A stretch of DNA of 64,000 nt from Planctomycetota bacterium (GCA_003388505.1 QQVO01000003.1:1-64000); one strand, 5' to 3'; positions 28,016 through 37,885 are shown, counted from the stretch's first letter. Program-made: numbers and translations. The notes: generated from the sequence alone by a model not told the origin.

Positions 28016-29839
28016 TCACTCCTCCCCCGCGTGACACGATGCGCATGTCCGGGCCAGGGCTCGTTGATTCATGACGTGATGTTCCTCGTGATACGGCGCC
28101 AACTCGGCGTGGCACTGCAGGCAGTTGAGTTCGCGTTCCACGACGCGCGTATGTGACTGCTCGAAATGCCAGTAGCCGGGGCGTGTTTCCTCAATCAGCG
28201 CTGTCACGTCGTGGCACGAGATGCAGCGTTCCTGGGACGCCGTCGGCGGCGGCGATGCTTCTGCCGGGATCCCAAGAATCGACCGCGCCGCAACGCGGCC
28301 TGTAACGACACACGGGCCGAGAAACGTTCCCTCCAGCGCCGCCTTGCCGTTGATGCCGGCCAGGCCGGTGAGTTCGCCAACCGCATACAGGCCCGGGATC
28401 GGCTGCCGCGACTGATCGAGAACGCGGCAGTCGAGATCGATCGCGACGCCGCCCATGCTCTTTCGCGTCAGCGGCCAGGCCTGCATTGCATAGTAAGGAG
28501 CGGTCGCAATCTGCGGAGACGCGCCGTTGCTGTACTCCGACTGTCCCGGACCGAAGCGGTGAAAGTCTTCGTCGACGCCACCTTCCACCAACTCGTTGTA
28601 GCGGTCGATCGTCGCACGGAGGTTGTCCGCCGGGAGACCGGCTTTCTCGGCCAGTTCCTCGATCGTGTCGGCCGAATGGACGAGTTCCGGGTTGTCGAGA
28701 ACCAGTCGTTCGACCTTGGTGAAATCCTTCCAGTCGGAGCCGGAGATTACGAACTCGCCTCGGCTCGCCTCGTCGAACACAAACCACACGGTGGCCCGCT
28801 CCTGGCTGAGCATGATCGGCATCACTTCCTTCGCCCAGTTGTGCAGGTTGGCGAACCGCTGCCCCACCGGGTTGACAAGGATGCCGTGCATGTTGGCGGC
28901 GCTCAGTCCGCGGTTACTTTCCGGCTGCCGGGGATCGGGGATGCCGGTGAAGTAGTTCCACTGATAATCCATCCGGTTCAGCGTTCCGCCGACCTGCTGC
29001 GCCATCCGGTGGCCGAGGCCGACCGAGTTGCGTCCCGAGCCGATCAGAATCCGTTCGGGAAATGCGATCTCCGCCGGCCAGAACTCCCGCACCATGTCGA
29101 GATTGCTCTGGAACCCACCCGTCGCGAGAACGACATAGTCCGCCTCCATCCGGATCACCGATTGTTCGCGGAGCCTGCGTGCTTCAATGCCGGCCACGCG
29201 GCCGTCTTCCGTCAGCAAGCGCGTGGCCTGTGTGTTCCAGACGAATTCGATCGACTCTTCGTCCAGGCAAGCTTCGTAGATGGGAGTCACCAGGCCGATG
29301 CCGCGGCTGGTCGGCTGATGAAACCGGTCCACCGAATTGCCGGGCGCGGTCGAGATCTCCTCGAACCGCACGCCGAGGTCGGTCAGCCAGTCGTAGATGT
29401 CGCGGCGGGAGTTGTCGGTGTAATAGCGAACCCAGTCGGGGTCGGCGTCCTCTCCCCATTCCATAAAGTCTCCATAGGCAAGGTCGGACGAATCCTCGAG
29501 TCCCAGTTCCCGGTGCAAAGGCGAATCGACCACGCACACTCCCCCCTGCGACATCACCGCGTGACCGCCGAATACCGATGACATATCCACCACCGTAACG
29601 CGCGCCCCTCCCCGTCCGAGTTCCAGCGCGGTCGTCAGTCCGGAGATTCCCGCGCCTACGATGACCACGCGCGGCGGCGACGCGCGGCGTTGTTCTCCCT
29701 CAGCGACTCGCTCATCAGGCTCAGAGGAACGTTCACCGGCCGGTGTCGACCGGGAGTGAGGGAAACCACGCCAGATGATTGCCATTCCGATCGCAACCAG
29801 AACGGCCGGCAATATGACGCGCAATCGGTGTCGTCTCAT
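28016..29839 (-). CDS. Membrane-anchored flavocytochrome c with C-terminal triheme tail
   Basis: A 607-residue FAD enzyme of the fumarate-reductase/succinate-dehydrogenase flavoprotein family. An N-terminal anchor (VILPAVLVAIGMAIIW) is followed by the FAD-binding VVIVGAGISGLTTALELG and, near the C-terminus of the flavin domain, GLYAVGELTGLAGINGKAAL. The tail has three CXXCH haem motifs at 539 (CISCH), 573 (CLQCH) and 599 (CASCH), with extra His residues that could be axial ligands. In Shewanella-type flavocytochromes the haems come first and number four, so this order is unusual. It probably reduces a fumarate-like acceptor in the periplasm. It is divergent from an exported hydroxy-acid dehydrogenase. 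Confidence 0.88.
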   Translation of the reverse strand: MRRHRLRVILPAVLVAIGMAIIWRGFPHSRSTPAGERSSEPDERVAEGEQRRASPPRVVIVGAGISGLTTALELGRGGARVTVVDMSSVFGGHAVMSQGGVCVVDSPLHRELGLEDSSDLAYGDFMEWGEDADPDWVRYYTDNSRRDIYDWLTDLGVRFEEISTAPGNSVDRFHQPTSRGIGLVTPIYEACLDEESIEFVWNTQATRLLTEDGRVAGIEARRLREQSVIRMEADYVVLATGGFQSNLDMVREFWPAEIAFPERILIGSGRNSVGLGHRMAQQVGGTLNRMDYQWNYFTGIPDPRQPESNRGLSAANMHGILVNPVGQRFANLHNWAKEVMPIMLSQERATVWFVFDEASRGEFVISGSDWKDFTKVERLVLDNPELVHSADTIEELAEKAGLPADNLRATIDRYNELVEGGVDEDFHRFGPGQSEYSNGASPQIATAPYYAMQAWPLTRKSMGGVAIDLDCRVLDQSRQPIPGLYAVGELTGLAGINGKAALEGTFLGPCVVTGRVAARSILGIPAEASPPPTASQERCISCHDVTALIEETRPGYWHFEQSHTRVVERELNCLQCHAELAPYHEEHHVMNQRALARTCASCHAGEE

Positions 29840-29914
29840 CAAAGCGGCCTTTCGTTTCTCGCGGCACATACGCAGATACTTAAGACGGACGCAATCACCT
29901 CACCGACCGGCGCG

Positions 29915-30014
29915 TGAGCTTTGGGAATCCATGCCGAAGAACTGTCTCGCGGAATCTCCGCTTCAATTGTGCGAAGACCGCCCGATGCGGACACATGGTA
30001 GAGCAATTTGCCCT
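29915..30014 (-). repeat. 102-bp AGAGC element, copy C
   Basis: Reverse-strand copy, the most diverged of four, about 100 bp long. It keeps the end palindrome (AGGGCAAATTGCTCT read on the minus strand), CCATGTGTCCGCATCG and CCGCGAGACAG, but the centre differs. It lies between the divergent flavocytochrome and FMN dehydrogenase genes, so it overlaps their promoter region. Confidence 0.7.
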
Positions 30015-30061
30015 ATCATGCCCGCAGCCAATTGACACATGAGTGCAGCCTGGAGAGAGAC

Positions 30062-31273
30062 ATGGACCGCAGAGCCTTTTCCCAGTTACTGACCCTGGGC
30101 GCAGCCGGCTTGACAGTCGGACATGCGAACGGAGAGGCCGCCATCGCGGCGGAGGACGCCGAAGAAGGCATCGCGCCAGCCGCCGGCGTCACCGGGGATC
30201 TGCCGTCCTCGGCCGTCGCCGTGGACGACTTCATCGAACTCGCCCGGCGGAATCTCCCAAAGGCGACATTCGAGTACATCACGAGCGGCTCGGAAGACGA
30301 GGTGACGCTGCGCGACAATGTCGATGCGTTTCGCCGGATTCGTGTGCTCCCGCCGCTGCTGCACGGCATCGAAGACGCCGACCTTTCGACCACCGTGCTG
30401 GGACAGAAAATCTCCATGCCGATCATGCTGGCGCCGGTCGCCGTGTTGCGGATGGCTCATCCGCAGGGAGCGCTCGCCGCCGCGCGGGCGGCCGCCGAGG
30501 CCGGGACGATTCATGTCGCGGGCAGCAGTGCCGGTCACAGCCTGGAAGAGATTGCCGAGGCGGCCGACGGGCCGAAGTGGCTGCAGATCTACGTTCCGGC
30601 CGACCGCGACATCGCCAGCCGCCTTGTGCGGCGAGCGGAACAAGCCGGTTACCGGGCGATTGTGGTGACGGTCGATCTGGGCGAACGAAAGGACGCCGAC
30701 CTTAGAAACCGGTTCGCCCCGCCGAAAGAAATGCTGCTCAAGCATCTCCGCGACATCGGGTTCACGCAGCTTACCGAACAGAACACTTACGACGAGATCC
30801 TCGCGTTCAATGCGTCGGCGTGGCGGATCTCGCTCGACGCGGAGTTCTTCGAATGGCTGCGGAAGACCACATCGCTGCCGATCCTGATCAAGGGCGTCCT
30901 CTCCCCACAGGCCGCGAAGCAGGCGATCGAGTTGGGACTCAACGGGCTCGTCGTTTCCAATCACGGCGGCCGGCGGTTGGACGGGATGCCGGCGACGATC
31001 GACGTGCTCGAAAACGTTGTGGAAGCGGTCGACGGCCGACTGGAAGTGCTGATGGACGGCGGGATCCGGCGCGGCGGCGATGTGCTCAAAGCGGTCGCCC
31101 GCGGCGCGAAAGCCGTCCTCATCGGCCGCCCGCAGGCCTGGGCCCTCGCCGCCGGCGGCCAGGCAGGCGTCGCTCAGGCCCTCCAGATCCTCCGCGACGA
31201 ACTGACCAACGCCATGGTCAGTTGCGGCTGCTCGAAGGTCGAAGAGATCGACGCATCGCTGCTGATGAGTTGA
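30062..31273 (+). CDS. Exported FMN-dependent alpha-hydroxy-acid dehydrogenase
   Basis: A 403-residue member of the glycolate oxidase/lactate dehydrogenase family, which oxidises 2-hydroxy acids using FMN. Active-site residues fit the family: FEYITSGSEDEVTLRDN at 70-86, Tyr177 in LQIYVPADRD, Lys277 in LIKGVL, and His301 and Arg304 in SNHGGRRLDG; the phosphate-binding MDGGIRRGGD lies at 331-340. The N-terminus MDRRAFSQLLTLGAAGL looks like a Tat signal, unusual for this mostly cytoplasmic family, so the folded flavoprotein is probably exported. The ATG at 30062 follows GGAGAGA. Electrons could pass to the divergent flavocytochrome; this is inference. Confidence 0.88.
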   Translation: MDRRAFSQLLTLGAAGLTVGHANGEAAIAAEDAEEGIAPAAGVTGDLPSSAVAVDDFIELARRNLPKATFEYITSGSEDEVTLRDNVDAFRRIRVLPPLLHGIEDADLSTTVLGQKISMPIMLAPVAVLRMAHPQGALAAARAAAEAGTIHVAGSSAGHSLEEIAEAADGPKWLQIYVPADRDIASRLVRRAEQAGYRAIVVTVDLGERKDADLRNRFAPPKEMLLKHLRDIGFTQLTEQNTYDEILAFNASAWRISLDAEFFEWLRKTTSLPILIKGVLSPQAAKQAIELGLNGLVVSNHGGRRLDGMPATIDVLENVVEAVDGRLEVLMDGGIRRGGDVLKAVARGAKAVLIGRPQAWALAAGGQAGVAQALQILRDELTNAMVSCGCSKVEEIDASLLMS

Positions 31274-31349
31274 CACTGGTCGATAACATGTCCGACTCGC
31301 TCGGCCGGGTTGGCCGGTGACGCCGCGAAGCGAATGAGCAAGAGAAAAG

Positions 31350-31405
31350 CCACGGCCTTGGAAGGCCGTGGTACGGAGGGCGTAGACCGGCCTTCCAAGG
31401 CCGGT
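31350..31405. terminator. Paired CCTTGGAAGG hairpins
   Basis: A 22-bp perfect palindrome (31350-31371, centred on GGCCTTGGAAGGCC) and a 20-bp one, ACCGGCCTTCCAAGGCCGGT (31386-31405), lie about 75 bp past the FMN dehydrogenase stop. The same pair arrangement occurs at 6284-6336. The remainder of the 31274-31658 gap shows no gene. Confidence 0.5.
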
Positions 31406-31658
31406 GAGTCGCAAAAACTCGCAAGCGAACCTGAATAGCGGCCGGGCCGCCGATCTGGCGCCCTTATTTTCAAGCCACACGTTATCTATGGCTTGCTCCC
31501 GCCTATCCGTAGCCGCAGCATTCAACTTGCTGAGAACCCGGTTCGCGGCTACGATCAATGCATCAGGGTTCATTGATTTGTATGGCGGTCTTCTTCGACG
31601 CGCACCGCCGCGAGAGTGGTACGCGCGGCCGGCAGCAAGGGGCGATTGGAGGCAAGAT

Positions 31659-34091
31659 TTGCGAGTCGGTTTTCTCACAATCCTCGCCGTCGCGCAGTTG
31701 GCTGTGGTCAGCGCAGCGGCCGACGCTCCGGCTTTGCGGGTGCATCCCGAGCGGGTCACTCTCAGGCGGCCGGAATCGTCCAGCCAGGTGCTCGTGTTCG
31801 GAAAATCGCCCGAGTCAGGGAACTTCGATGCCACCCGGCTCGTCACGTTTCGCATCGACGATCCGTCGATCGCGGAAGTCCTGCCCGGCGGGCGCGTGCT
31901 GCCTCGCGCTGACGGAGAAACGATCGCTCACGCGGAACTCGACGGGCAGAGTGTCCCGTTTCCGGTGCTTGTCACGGGGCAGGCGAATCCGCCTCCCGTT
32001 TCGTTCCGGGGCGACGTCTTGCCCGTGCTCACGAAGGCGGGTTGCAACTCCGGCGGATGCCACGGCAAGGCAGAAGGGCAGAACGGCTTCAAGCTGAGCG
32101 TCTTCGCGTTCGATGCGAAGTTCGATTTCGCCGCCATCGTGCAGGAGGCGCGCGGACGCCGCATCCGGACGACTGCCGCAACCCAGAGTCTGTTCCTCCG
32201 CAAAGCCACAGGGGAGACCCCGCACGGAGGGGGACGCCGCATCGAGCCCGGCGGCGACTGGTACCGGCTCATCAAACGGTGGATCGAAGAGGGCGCAGCG
32301 CTCGACGAGGCGACGCCGGAGTCGGCCGTCCGGCTGCGAGTCGAACCGGCCGAGATTCCTGTCGATTCGCAAACAACTCAGCAGTTGCGAGTGACTCTCG
32401 TTGCGGCGGACGGCAGCGAGACCTGTGTGACCACCGGGGCCGACTACCAGTCGAACGCTGAAGCCATCGCCGCCGTGGACGAAACAGGTCTCGTCACGTC
32501 GACCGAAATTCCCGGAGAAGCGGCGATTCTCGTCCGCTACATGGGGCATGTCGGCGTCTCCCGATTGACGCACGCCCGGCCCGAGTCAGACTTCACCCGG
32601 CCGCCGCAGAATAACTTCATCGATCGACTGGTGTGGGACAAGCTCGAAAAGCTTGGGATCGCGGCCAGTCCGCCCGCTTCCGAGGCCGTCTTCCTCCGGA
32701 GAGTCTATCTCGATACGACCGGCACACTGCCGACCCCTGAAGAGGTCCAGCAGTATCTCGAAGACCGTGCGCCGGACAAACGGTCGGGGCTGGTTGCCGG
32801 GCTGCTCGATCGCTCCGAGTACGCCGACTACTGGGCGCAGAAGTGGGCCGATCTGCTGCGGGTCGATCGCAACGTGATCACCTCGCAAGGCGCGGTCGCC
32901 ATGACCCGCTGGCTGCGGGAGCAGATCGAGACGAACCGGCCCTACGATGAGTTCGCCCGAGACATCGTGATGGCGGACGGCCGGTCGATGGATGAGAACC
33001 CGGCTGCGTTTTACGTCGCGCATCAGGACGCCGAGGCGGCGTCGCGAGCAGTGAGTCAACTGTTTCTCGGAGTTCGGATCGAATGCGCCGAGTGCCATCA
33101 CCATCCCTTCGAGAAATGGGGACAGGCCGACTACTACGCACTGGCCGGATTCTTTACCGGAGTCGAGCGACGCGACAGCCCGCTCGGGGGCAAGAAGATT
33201 GTGGGAGGCCCCGGTCAGGATCTCCTGCACCCCCGGACGGGAGAGACCGTTGCCGCGGCCGCGCTCGATGCGCCGCCCGTGGAGTTTGAACCGCTTGCCG
33301 ACCGCCGCACGGCGTTTGCCGACTGGATGACAGCGTCCGACAACCCATTCTTCGCCCGGACGATCGCCAACCGCATCTGGGCGCACTATCTCGGCCGCGG
33401 TCTGTTCGAACCGGTCGACGATCTGCGGGCGACAAACCCCGCCTCCAATGAACCCCTGCTCGACGCGCTCGCGGCATATCTCATCGAGGTGGACTACGAC
33501 GTCAAACAGTTGACGCAGACAATTCTGGAATCCCGGGTCTATCAGTTGAGTTCGGCGACCACCGAATCAAACCGGCTGGATGACCAGAACTACTCGCGCG
33601 CCGCCTGGAAACCGCTCCCGGCCGAAGTATTGCTCGACGCCATCACGGCAGCGACCGGAGTCTCGCACGACTTCGACGGGATGCCCGCCGGGTTGCGAGC
33701 GATCGAACTGTGGGACAGCCGTCTGCCGGCGAACTTCTTCCAGGTGTTCGGGCGGCCCGTCCGGCAGTCGGTGTGCGCGTGCGAACGGGGCGTCGAACCG
33801 AGCATGGCGCAGGCGCTGCACCTGATGAACTCCGAAGAGACCAGCGCGAAGATCCGCGACCGCAGAGGCCGCGCCGCCGAACTGGCTGCGTCGTCGCTTT
33901 CGAATGAGCAGATCGTCGATCAACTTTATCTCGCCGCGCTTTCCCGCTTTCCCAGCGACGACGAGCGACGGCTGATGACGTCCGTCTTCACACAACTCGA
34001 ATCGAGTGGCACGGCGGACCCCCGGCGGACGGCGACTGAGGACGTCCTGTGGACGCTGCTCAACACCAAAGAGTTTGCCTTCAATCATTGA
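31659..34091 (+). CDS. DUF1549/DUF1553 protein with Ig-like and haem-like motifs
   Basis: An 810-residue exported planctomycete-type protein. A signal peptide (VGFLTILAVAQLAVVSAAA) is followed by a Big2-like domain, a GCNSGGCHGKA motif (C129, C134, H135, a CX4CH spacing), a second Ig-like stretch, then DUF1549 (RRVYLDTTGTLPTPEEV, ECAECHHHPFEKW with a standard CXXCH) and DUF1553 (NPFFARTIANRIWAHYLGRG, CACERGVEPSMAQALHLMN). The start is a TTG at 31659 with GGAGG about eight bases upstream. It is followed eight bases later by a DUF1501 gene, the usual operon partner. The biochemical role of the pair is unknown. Confidence 0.9.
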   Translation: MRVGFLTILAVAQLAVVSAAADAPALRVHPERVTLRRPESSSQVLVFGKSPESGNFDATRLVTFRIDDPSIAEVLPGGRVLPRADGETIAHAELDGQSVPFPVLVTGQANPPPVSFRGDVLPVLTKAGCNSGGCHGKAEGQNGFKLSVFAFDAKFDFAAIVQEARGRRIRTTAATQSLFLRKATGETPHGGGRRIEPGGDWYRLIKRWIEEGAALDEATPESAVRLRVEPAEIPVDSQTTQQLRVTLVAADGSETCVTTGADYQSNAEAIAAVDETGLVTSTEIPGEAAILVRYMGHVGVSRLTHARPESDFTRPPQNNFIDRLVWDKLEKLGIAASPPASEAVFLRRVYLDTTGTLPTPEEVQQYLEDRAPDKRSGLVAGLLDRSEYADYWAQKWADLLRVDRNVITSQGAVAMTRWLREQIETNRPYDEFARDIVMADGRSMDENPAAFYVAHQDAEAASRAVSQLFLGVRIECAECHHHPFEKWGQADYYALAGFFTGVERRDSPLGGKKIVGGPGQDLLHPRTGETVAAAALDAPPVEFEPLADRRTAFADWMTASDNPFFARTIANRIWAHYLGRGLFEPVDDLRATNPASNEPLLDALAAYLIEVDYDVKQLTQTILESRVYQLSSATTESNRLDDQNYSRAAWKPLPAEVLLDAITAATGVSHDFDGMPAGLRAIELWDSRLPANFFQVFGRPVRQSVCACERGVEPSMAQALHLMNSEETSAKIRDRRGRAAELAASSLSNEQIVDQLYLAALSRFPSDDERRLMTSVFTQLESSGTADPRRTATEDVLWTLLNTKEFAFNH

Positions 34092-34099
34092 GGCCGAGA

Positions 34100-35440
34100 A
34101 TGTCAAACCGGCGAATTTCCGACACTGAATTCCGCATGAACAGACGCACCGCCGTCCGCATCGGCGGGGCCGGCCTGCTGGGCGGACTGACGCTGCCGAG
34201 ACTTCTCGAACTGCAGTCGACCGCCGCAGCGCCGCAACCGGCCAAGGCAAAATCATGCATCTTCTTCATGCTGGAAGGCGGTCCGAGCCACATTGACATG
34301 TGGGATCTCAAGCCGGGGGCCCCTGCCGAAATCCGCGGACCGTACCAGCCCATTTCGACCGCCGTCGCCGGAACACAAATCGGCGAGTTGTTGCCGATGA
34401 CGGCCGGCATCGTCGACAAGTTCACAATCCTGCGCTCACACAGCCACGCCGACAACGCTCACCAGACCGGCCGCCACTGGGTGCTGACCGGCTATCCCCC
34501 CAGTTTCGCCGACGGCCAGGCGCAGGGCATGCCCTTCAACGCCCTGTACCCGTCCATCGGCTCGATCGTCGCCCGGGAACTTGGTCAGCGCGGCGCAGTG
34601 CCACCCTACGTCGAAATGCCCAATCCCCTCGGACCGGGCGGGCCGGGCTTTTACGGGGCAAAATATGCACCGTTCACCATCGATAACGACCCGGTCCAGG
34701 CCGACTTCAAAGTTCGCGACCTGACGACGACGTCCGAGGTCGATGGAGACCGCTACGAGCGGAGGAAACAACTCCTGCAGGACGCCGAGGCGCTCGGCGC
34801 GAGTGACGACGCGACCGGCCCGGCGAAGCAGATGACCGACTTCTATGAGCAGGCCATGACGCTCGTCAGTTCTCCGGAAGCGAGCCGCGCGTTTGATCTC
34901 TCCGTGGAGAGCGACGAGATGCGGGAGCGCTACGGATACACGTCGATCGGCCAGTGCGCACTGCTGGGACGCAGACTGGTTGAAGCCGACTGCCGCTTCG
35001 TGGGGATTACGCACGGCAGTTGGGACACACACGTCGACAACTTCACCAGCCACGAGAAAACCCTGGTCCCTCCCACTGACCGGGCGCTGACGACCCTCCT
35101 GACGGACCTCGACGATCGCGGCTTGCTGGACGAGACGCTCGTCGTCGTGATGGGCGAGATGGGCCGCACGCCGCGGATCAACAAGGACGCCGGCCGCGAC
35201 CACTGGTCGATGTGCCAGTCGGTCATCCTGGCCGGCGGCGGAATCAAACGCGGCGCCGTCATCGGCGCCAGTGACGAGACCGCCAGCTATCCGACGACCC
35301 AGCCCTACGGCATCCACGATCTGCTGCAGACTCTCTTCTATCTCATGGGAGTCGACGCGAACAAGATTCACCACACCCCGCTGGGACGCCCCGTCCCGAT
35401 CGTCAGCGGCGGCCATCGCATCGACGAAGTCCTGGCCTGA
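34100..35440 (+). CDS. DUF1501 family exported protein, partner of DUF1549/1553
   Basis: A 446-residue DUF1501 protein. The N-terminus has a Tat-like NRRTAVRIGGAGLLGGL; landmarks are CIFFMLEGGPSHIDMWDLKP, LRSHSHADNAHQTGRHW, VVVMGEMGRTPRIN and GRDHWSMCQSVILAGGG. The start at 34100 lies eight bases after the upstream stop, showing tight coupling; an ATG at 34136 just before NRRTAV is an alternative. In planctomycetes this gene pair commonly precedes a large secreted protein, as it does here. Confidence 0.92.
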   Translation: MSNRRISDTEFRMNRRTAVRIGGAGLLGGLTLPRLLELQSTAAAPQPAKAKSCIFFMLEGGPSHIDMWDLKPGAPAEIRGPYQPISTAVAGTQIGELLPMTAGIVDKFTILRSHSHADNAHQTGRHWVLTGYPPSFADGQAQGMPFNALYPSIGSIVARELGQRGAVPPYVEMPNPLGPGGPGFYGAKYAPFTIDNDPVQADFKVRDLTTTSEVDGDRYERRKQLLQDAEALGASDDATGPAKQMTDFYEQAMTLVSSPEASRAFDLSVESDEMRERYGYTSIGQCALLGRRLVEADCRFVGITHGSWDTHVDNFTSHEKTLVPPTDRALTTLLTDLDDRGLLDETLVVVMGEMGRTPRINKDAGRDHWSMCQSVILAGGGIKRGAVIGASDETASYPTTQPYGIHDLLQTLFYLMGVDANKIHHTPLGRPVPIVSGGHRIDEVLA

Positions 35441-35488
35441 ACGCGTCCCGTCTTCGTCCGCACAGTATATCGAATCGATCAGGACGTT

Positions 35489-37885
35489 ATGCGCAGTCGC
35501 ATCAGACTTGGTGTTGTGGGGTTCTCGATCGCACTCCCCCTCCTGACCGTAAGTTCCGCATCCGCGCAGCAACCCCCTTCGCTCGGATACGCCTGGCCTC
35601 CCGTCATTCGCGCGGGCGAGACCCGCGAAGTCAAACTCGGCGGGTACGACTTCACCCCCGACATGCAGGTCTTTCTGCATGAACCGGCGTTGAGCATCAC
35701 CGAGCAGGGCGTCCCGGGCGATTTTCTGATCACGCCTCCTCCCTACTGGTTCGGATTGCGGGCCGACGACCCGGCCCAACCGATCCCGCGCGAAATTCCC
35801 GTCACTCTCACGGCGTCCCCGGAAACTCCCGCAGGCCTGGTCCCCTGGCAGGTCGCCAACGCCAACGGCGGGACGACGACCGCCATGCTGTTTGTCAGCC
35901 GCGGTGAAGAACTGATCGAACAGCGGTCCCGCGACTTTCCCCAGGAACTGCCGGCGCTCCCGGTCGGCGTGTCCGGCCGGTTGTCTCGGATTGCCGAAGT
36001 CGACCGCTACACCATCCGGCCCGAAGCGGGCGGCCTGGTCACCGTCGACCTGATGGCCCGCCGTCTTGGTGCCGCATTCTACGGCGCGCTCAAAGTGACC
36101 GACGAAGCCGGCCGCGTGCTGGCCGACGAAGCCGCCGCCGACGGCGACGACCCGGCCGTGACCTTCGTCGCCGAAGCAGGCCGAACCTACACCATCCACG
36201 TCAACGACATCGAGTACCGGGGATGCGCCGCCTTCGTCTACCGCCTCGCAGTCCGCCGCGGCCCCCGCATTGTGACCGCCTTTCCCGCCGCAATCCCGCC
36301 CGGCCAGCAATCAGATGTCGAACTCGTCGGTTACGGCATTGCAACCGGCGCCCCGCAGCTCGAAACCTGGCGCACAACACTCAGTCCCGCAGCAACAGAC
36401 CCCGGCACACTCTGGACCCACACCGTCGAAACCCCCGGCGGACCGGCCCCTTGCAGCATCAACGTTATCGCACAACCGGATACCCTGCGCACCAGCGCGG
36501 AGCCGGCAACGCTCCAGCTTCCGCAGTCCCTCTCAGCTCGCATGCAGGACGGCGAAACCGCACACCAGTACCAATGGCAGGCCACGAAAGACGCCTTCTA
36601 CGAAGTCAAAGTCGAGTCCCGCGCAGTCGGCGGTTCCCTCGATGTGTCAGTCCGCGTAATGGCCCCCGATGAGACCGTCGCCGTCGAGATCGACGACGCC
36701 CCCGGAACGTCCGACGCCCTCGCACGCTTCCAGGCGAGCCAGGAAGGAACCTACACCGCTATCGTCCGCGACCTCAGCGGCCGCCCGCTCGGGCCCGACG
36801 CCGTTTATCGCATCGAAGTCGCGGCCACTCCCCCCGACTACAAACTGATCGTCCCCCAGCAGGCCAACCTTCCGCTGGGAGGAACTTTCCAGATTCCCGT
36901 CACGGTCCAGCGCTTCGGAGGCTTCGCCGGAGAAATCCGCCTTGCGGTCGACGGACTCCCCCCCGGCGTGACGGTCGACGGCGATCCCCTCGTCCCGGCC
37001 GGCGCAGCCGCCTTCAACCTCCCCCTCGTCTGCGCCGCCGACGCACACGTCACCGCAGCGATGATCAACATCCTCGGCGAGGCCGAGCAGGACGGCGCAA
37101 CACTCACGCGAGACGCGACCGCCCCCCTGACCGGCAACCTCTCCCCGCAGCGCATCGAATCGACAGAGACGAAGTCGATCCTCCTCGCCGTCACCATGCC
37201 GCCGCCGTTCGACCTGCAGCTTGTCGATCGCAACAGTCAACGCAACGTCGATCGCGGAACCACCTACCCCGCCTTGTTCAACATCGTCCGCGACGAAGGC
37301 TACACCGGTGAAATCGAACTGCAGATGGCCGCCAAGCAGGCCCGGCACCGGCAGGGAATCCGCGGGCCGATCATCAAGGTTCCCGCCGATCAACAGTCAG
37401 CCCTCTATCCCTGCTTCATGCCGGAGTGGCTCTCGACCGACATCACCCGCCGGATGGTCGTCATAGGCGTCGCCCCTGTCACGGACCCCACCGGAGAGAC
37501 CCGCTACGTCACCCGGCTGGCCGACGCACGCATCACGATGATCCTCGAAGGCGCCCTCCTCAAACTCACGGCCGGCGACGAGTTGAGAATCGTCCCGGCC
37601 GGCTCGTCGTTCGAGATCCCGTTCGTCGTGAGCCGCTCTCCGAAACTGCCCGAATCCGCCACGGTCGAACTCATCATTCCCGACGAACTCAGCGCAACCG
37701 TCGAGGCCGACCCCGTCGTTATCGGACCCGAAACCGAATCCGGCGTCCTGCAGGTCCGCTCCGTACCCAACGAACTCCTCCTCGGCCCCTGGAACCTCAC
37801 CCTCCGCGCCACCGCCCTCCAAGACGGCCAATGGCCCGTCGTCTCCGAGACACCCATCGAAATCTCCATCACCGACTCCGAATAA
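35489..37885 (+). CDS. Large secreted Ig/PPC-like repeat protein
   Basis: A 798-residue exported protein with a good signal peptide (ending SSASAQQ). The body is a series of beta-sandwich-like modules: GETREVKLGGYDF and GQQSDVELVGYG read as IPT/Ig-type starts, and EVDRYTIRPEAGGLVTVDLMARRLGA is a bacterial pre-peptidase C-terminal (PPC)-like stretch. No protease triad is seen. It follows the DUF1549-DUF1501 pair by 48 bp and is probably the third gene of that operon. Third codon positions are strongly C-rich compared with genes outside 34-40 kb. Confidence 0.82.
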   Translation: MRSRIRLGVVGFSIALPLLTVSSASAQQPPSLGYAWPPVIRAGETREVKLGGYDFTPDMQVFLHEPALSITEQGVPGDFLITPPPYWFGLRADDPAQPIPREIPVTLTASPETPAGLVPWQVANANGGTTTAMLFVSRGEELIEQRSRDFPQELPALPVGVSGRLSRIAEVDRYTIRPEAGGLVTVDLMARRLGAAFYGALKVTDEAGRVLADEAAADGDDPAVTFVAEAGRTYTIHVNDIEYRGCAAFVYRLAVRRGPRIVTAFPAAIPPGQQSDVELVGYGIATGAPQLETWRTTLSPAATDPGTLWTHTVETPGGPAPCSINVIAQPDTLRTSAEPATLQLPQSLSARMQDGETAHQYQWQATKDAFYEVKVESRAVGGSLDVSVRVMAPDETVAVEIDDAPGTSDALARFQASQEGTYTAIVRDLSGRPLGPDAVYRIEVAATPPDYKLIVPQQANLPLGGTFQIPVTVQRFGGFAGEIRLAVDGLPPGVTVDGDPLVPAGAAAFNLPLVCAADAHVTAAMINILGEAEQDGATLTRDATAPLTGNLSPQRIESTETKSILLAVTMPPPFDLQLVDRNSQRNVDRGTTYPALFNIVRDEGYTGEIELQMAAKQARHRQGIRGPIIKVPADQQSALYPCFMPEWLSTDITRRMVVIGVAPVTDPTGETRYVTRLADARITMILEGALLKLTAGDELRIVPAGSSFEIPFVVSRSPKLPESATVELIIPDELSATVEADPVVIGPETESGVLQVRSVPNELLLGPWNLTLRATALQDGQWPVVSETPIEISITDSE

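Noticed and set aside
34436-36310. 624-residue open frame on the - strand
   Set aside because: It is antisense to the DUF1501 gene and the following secreted-protein gene, whose domains are clear; high GC makes long antisense frames common.
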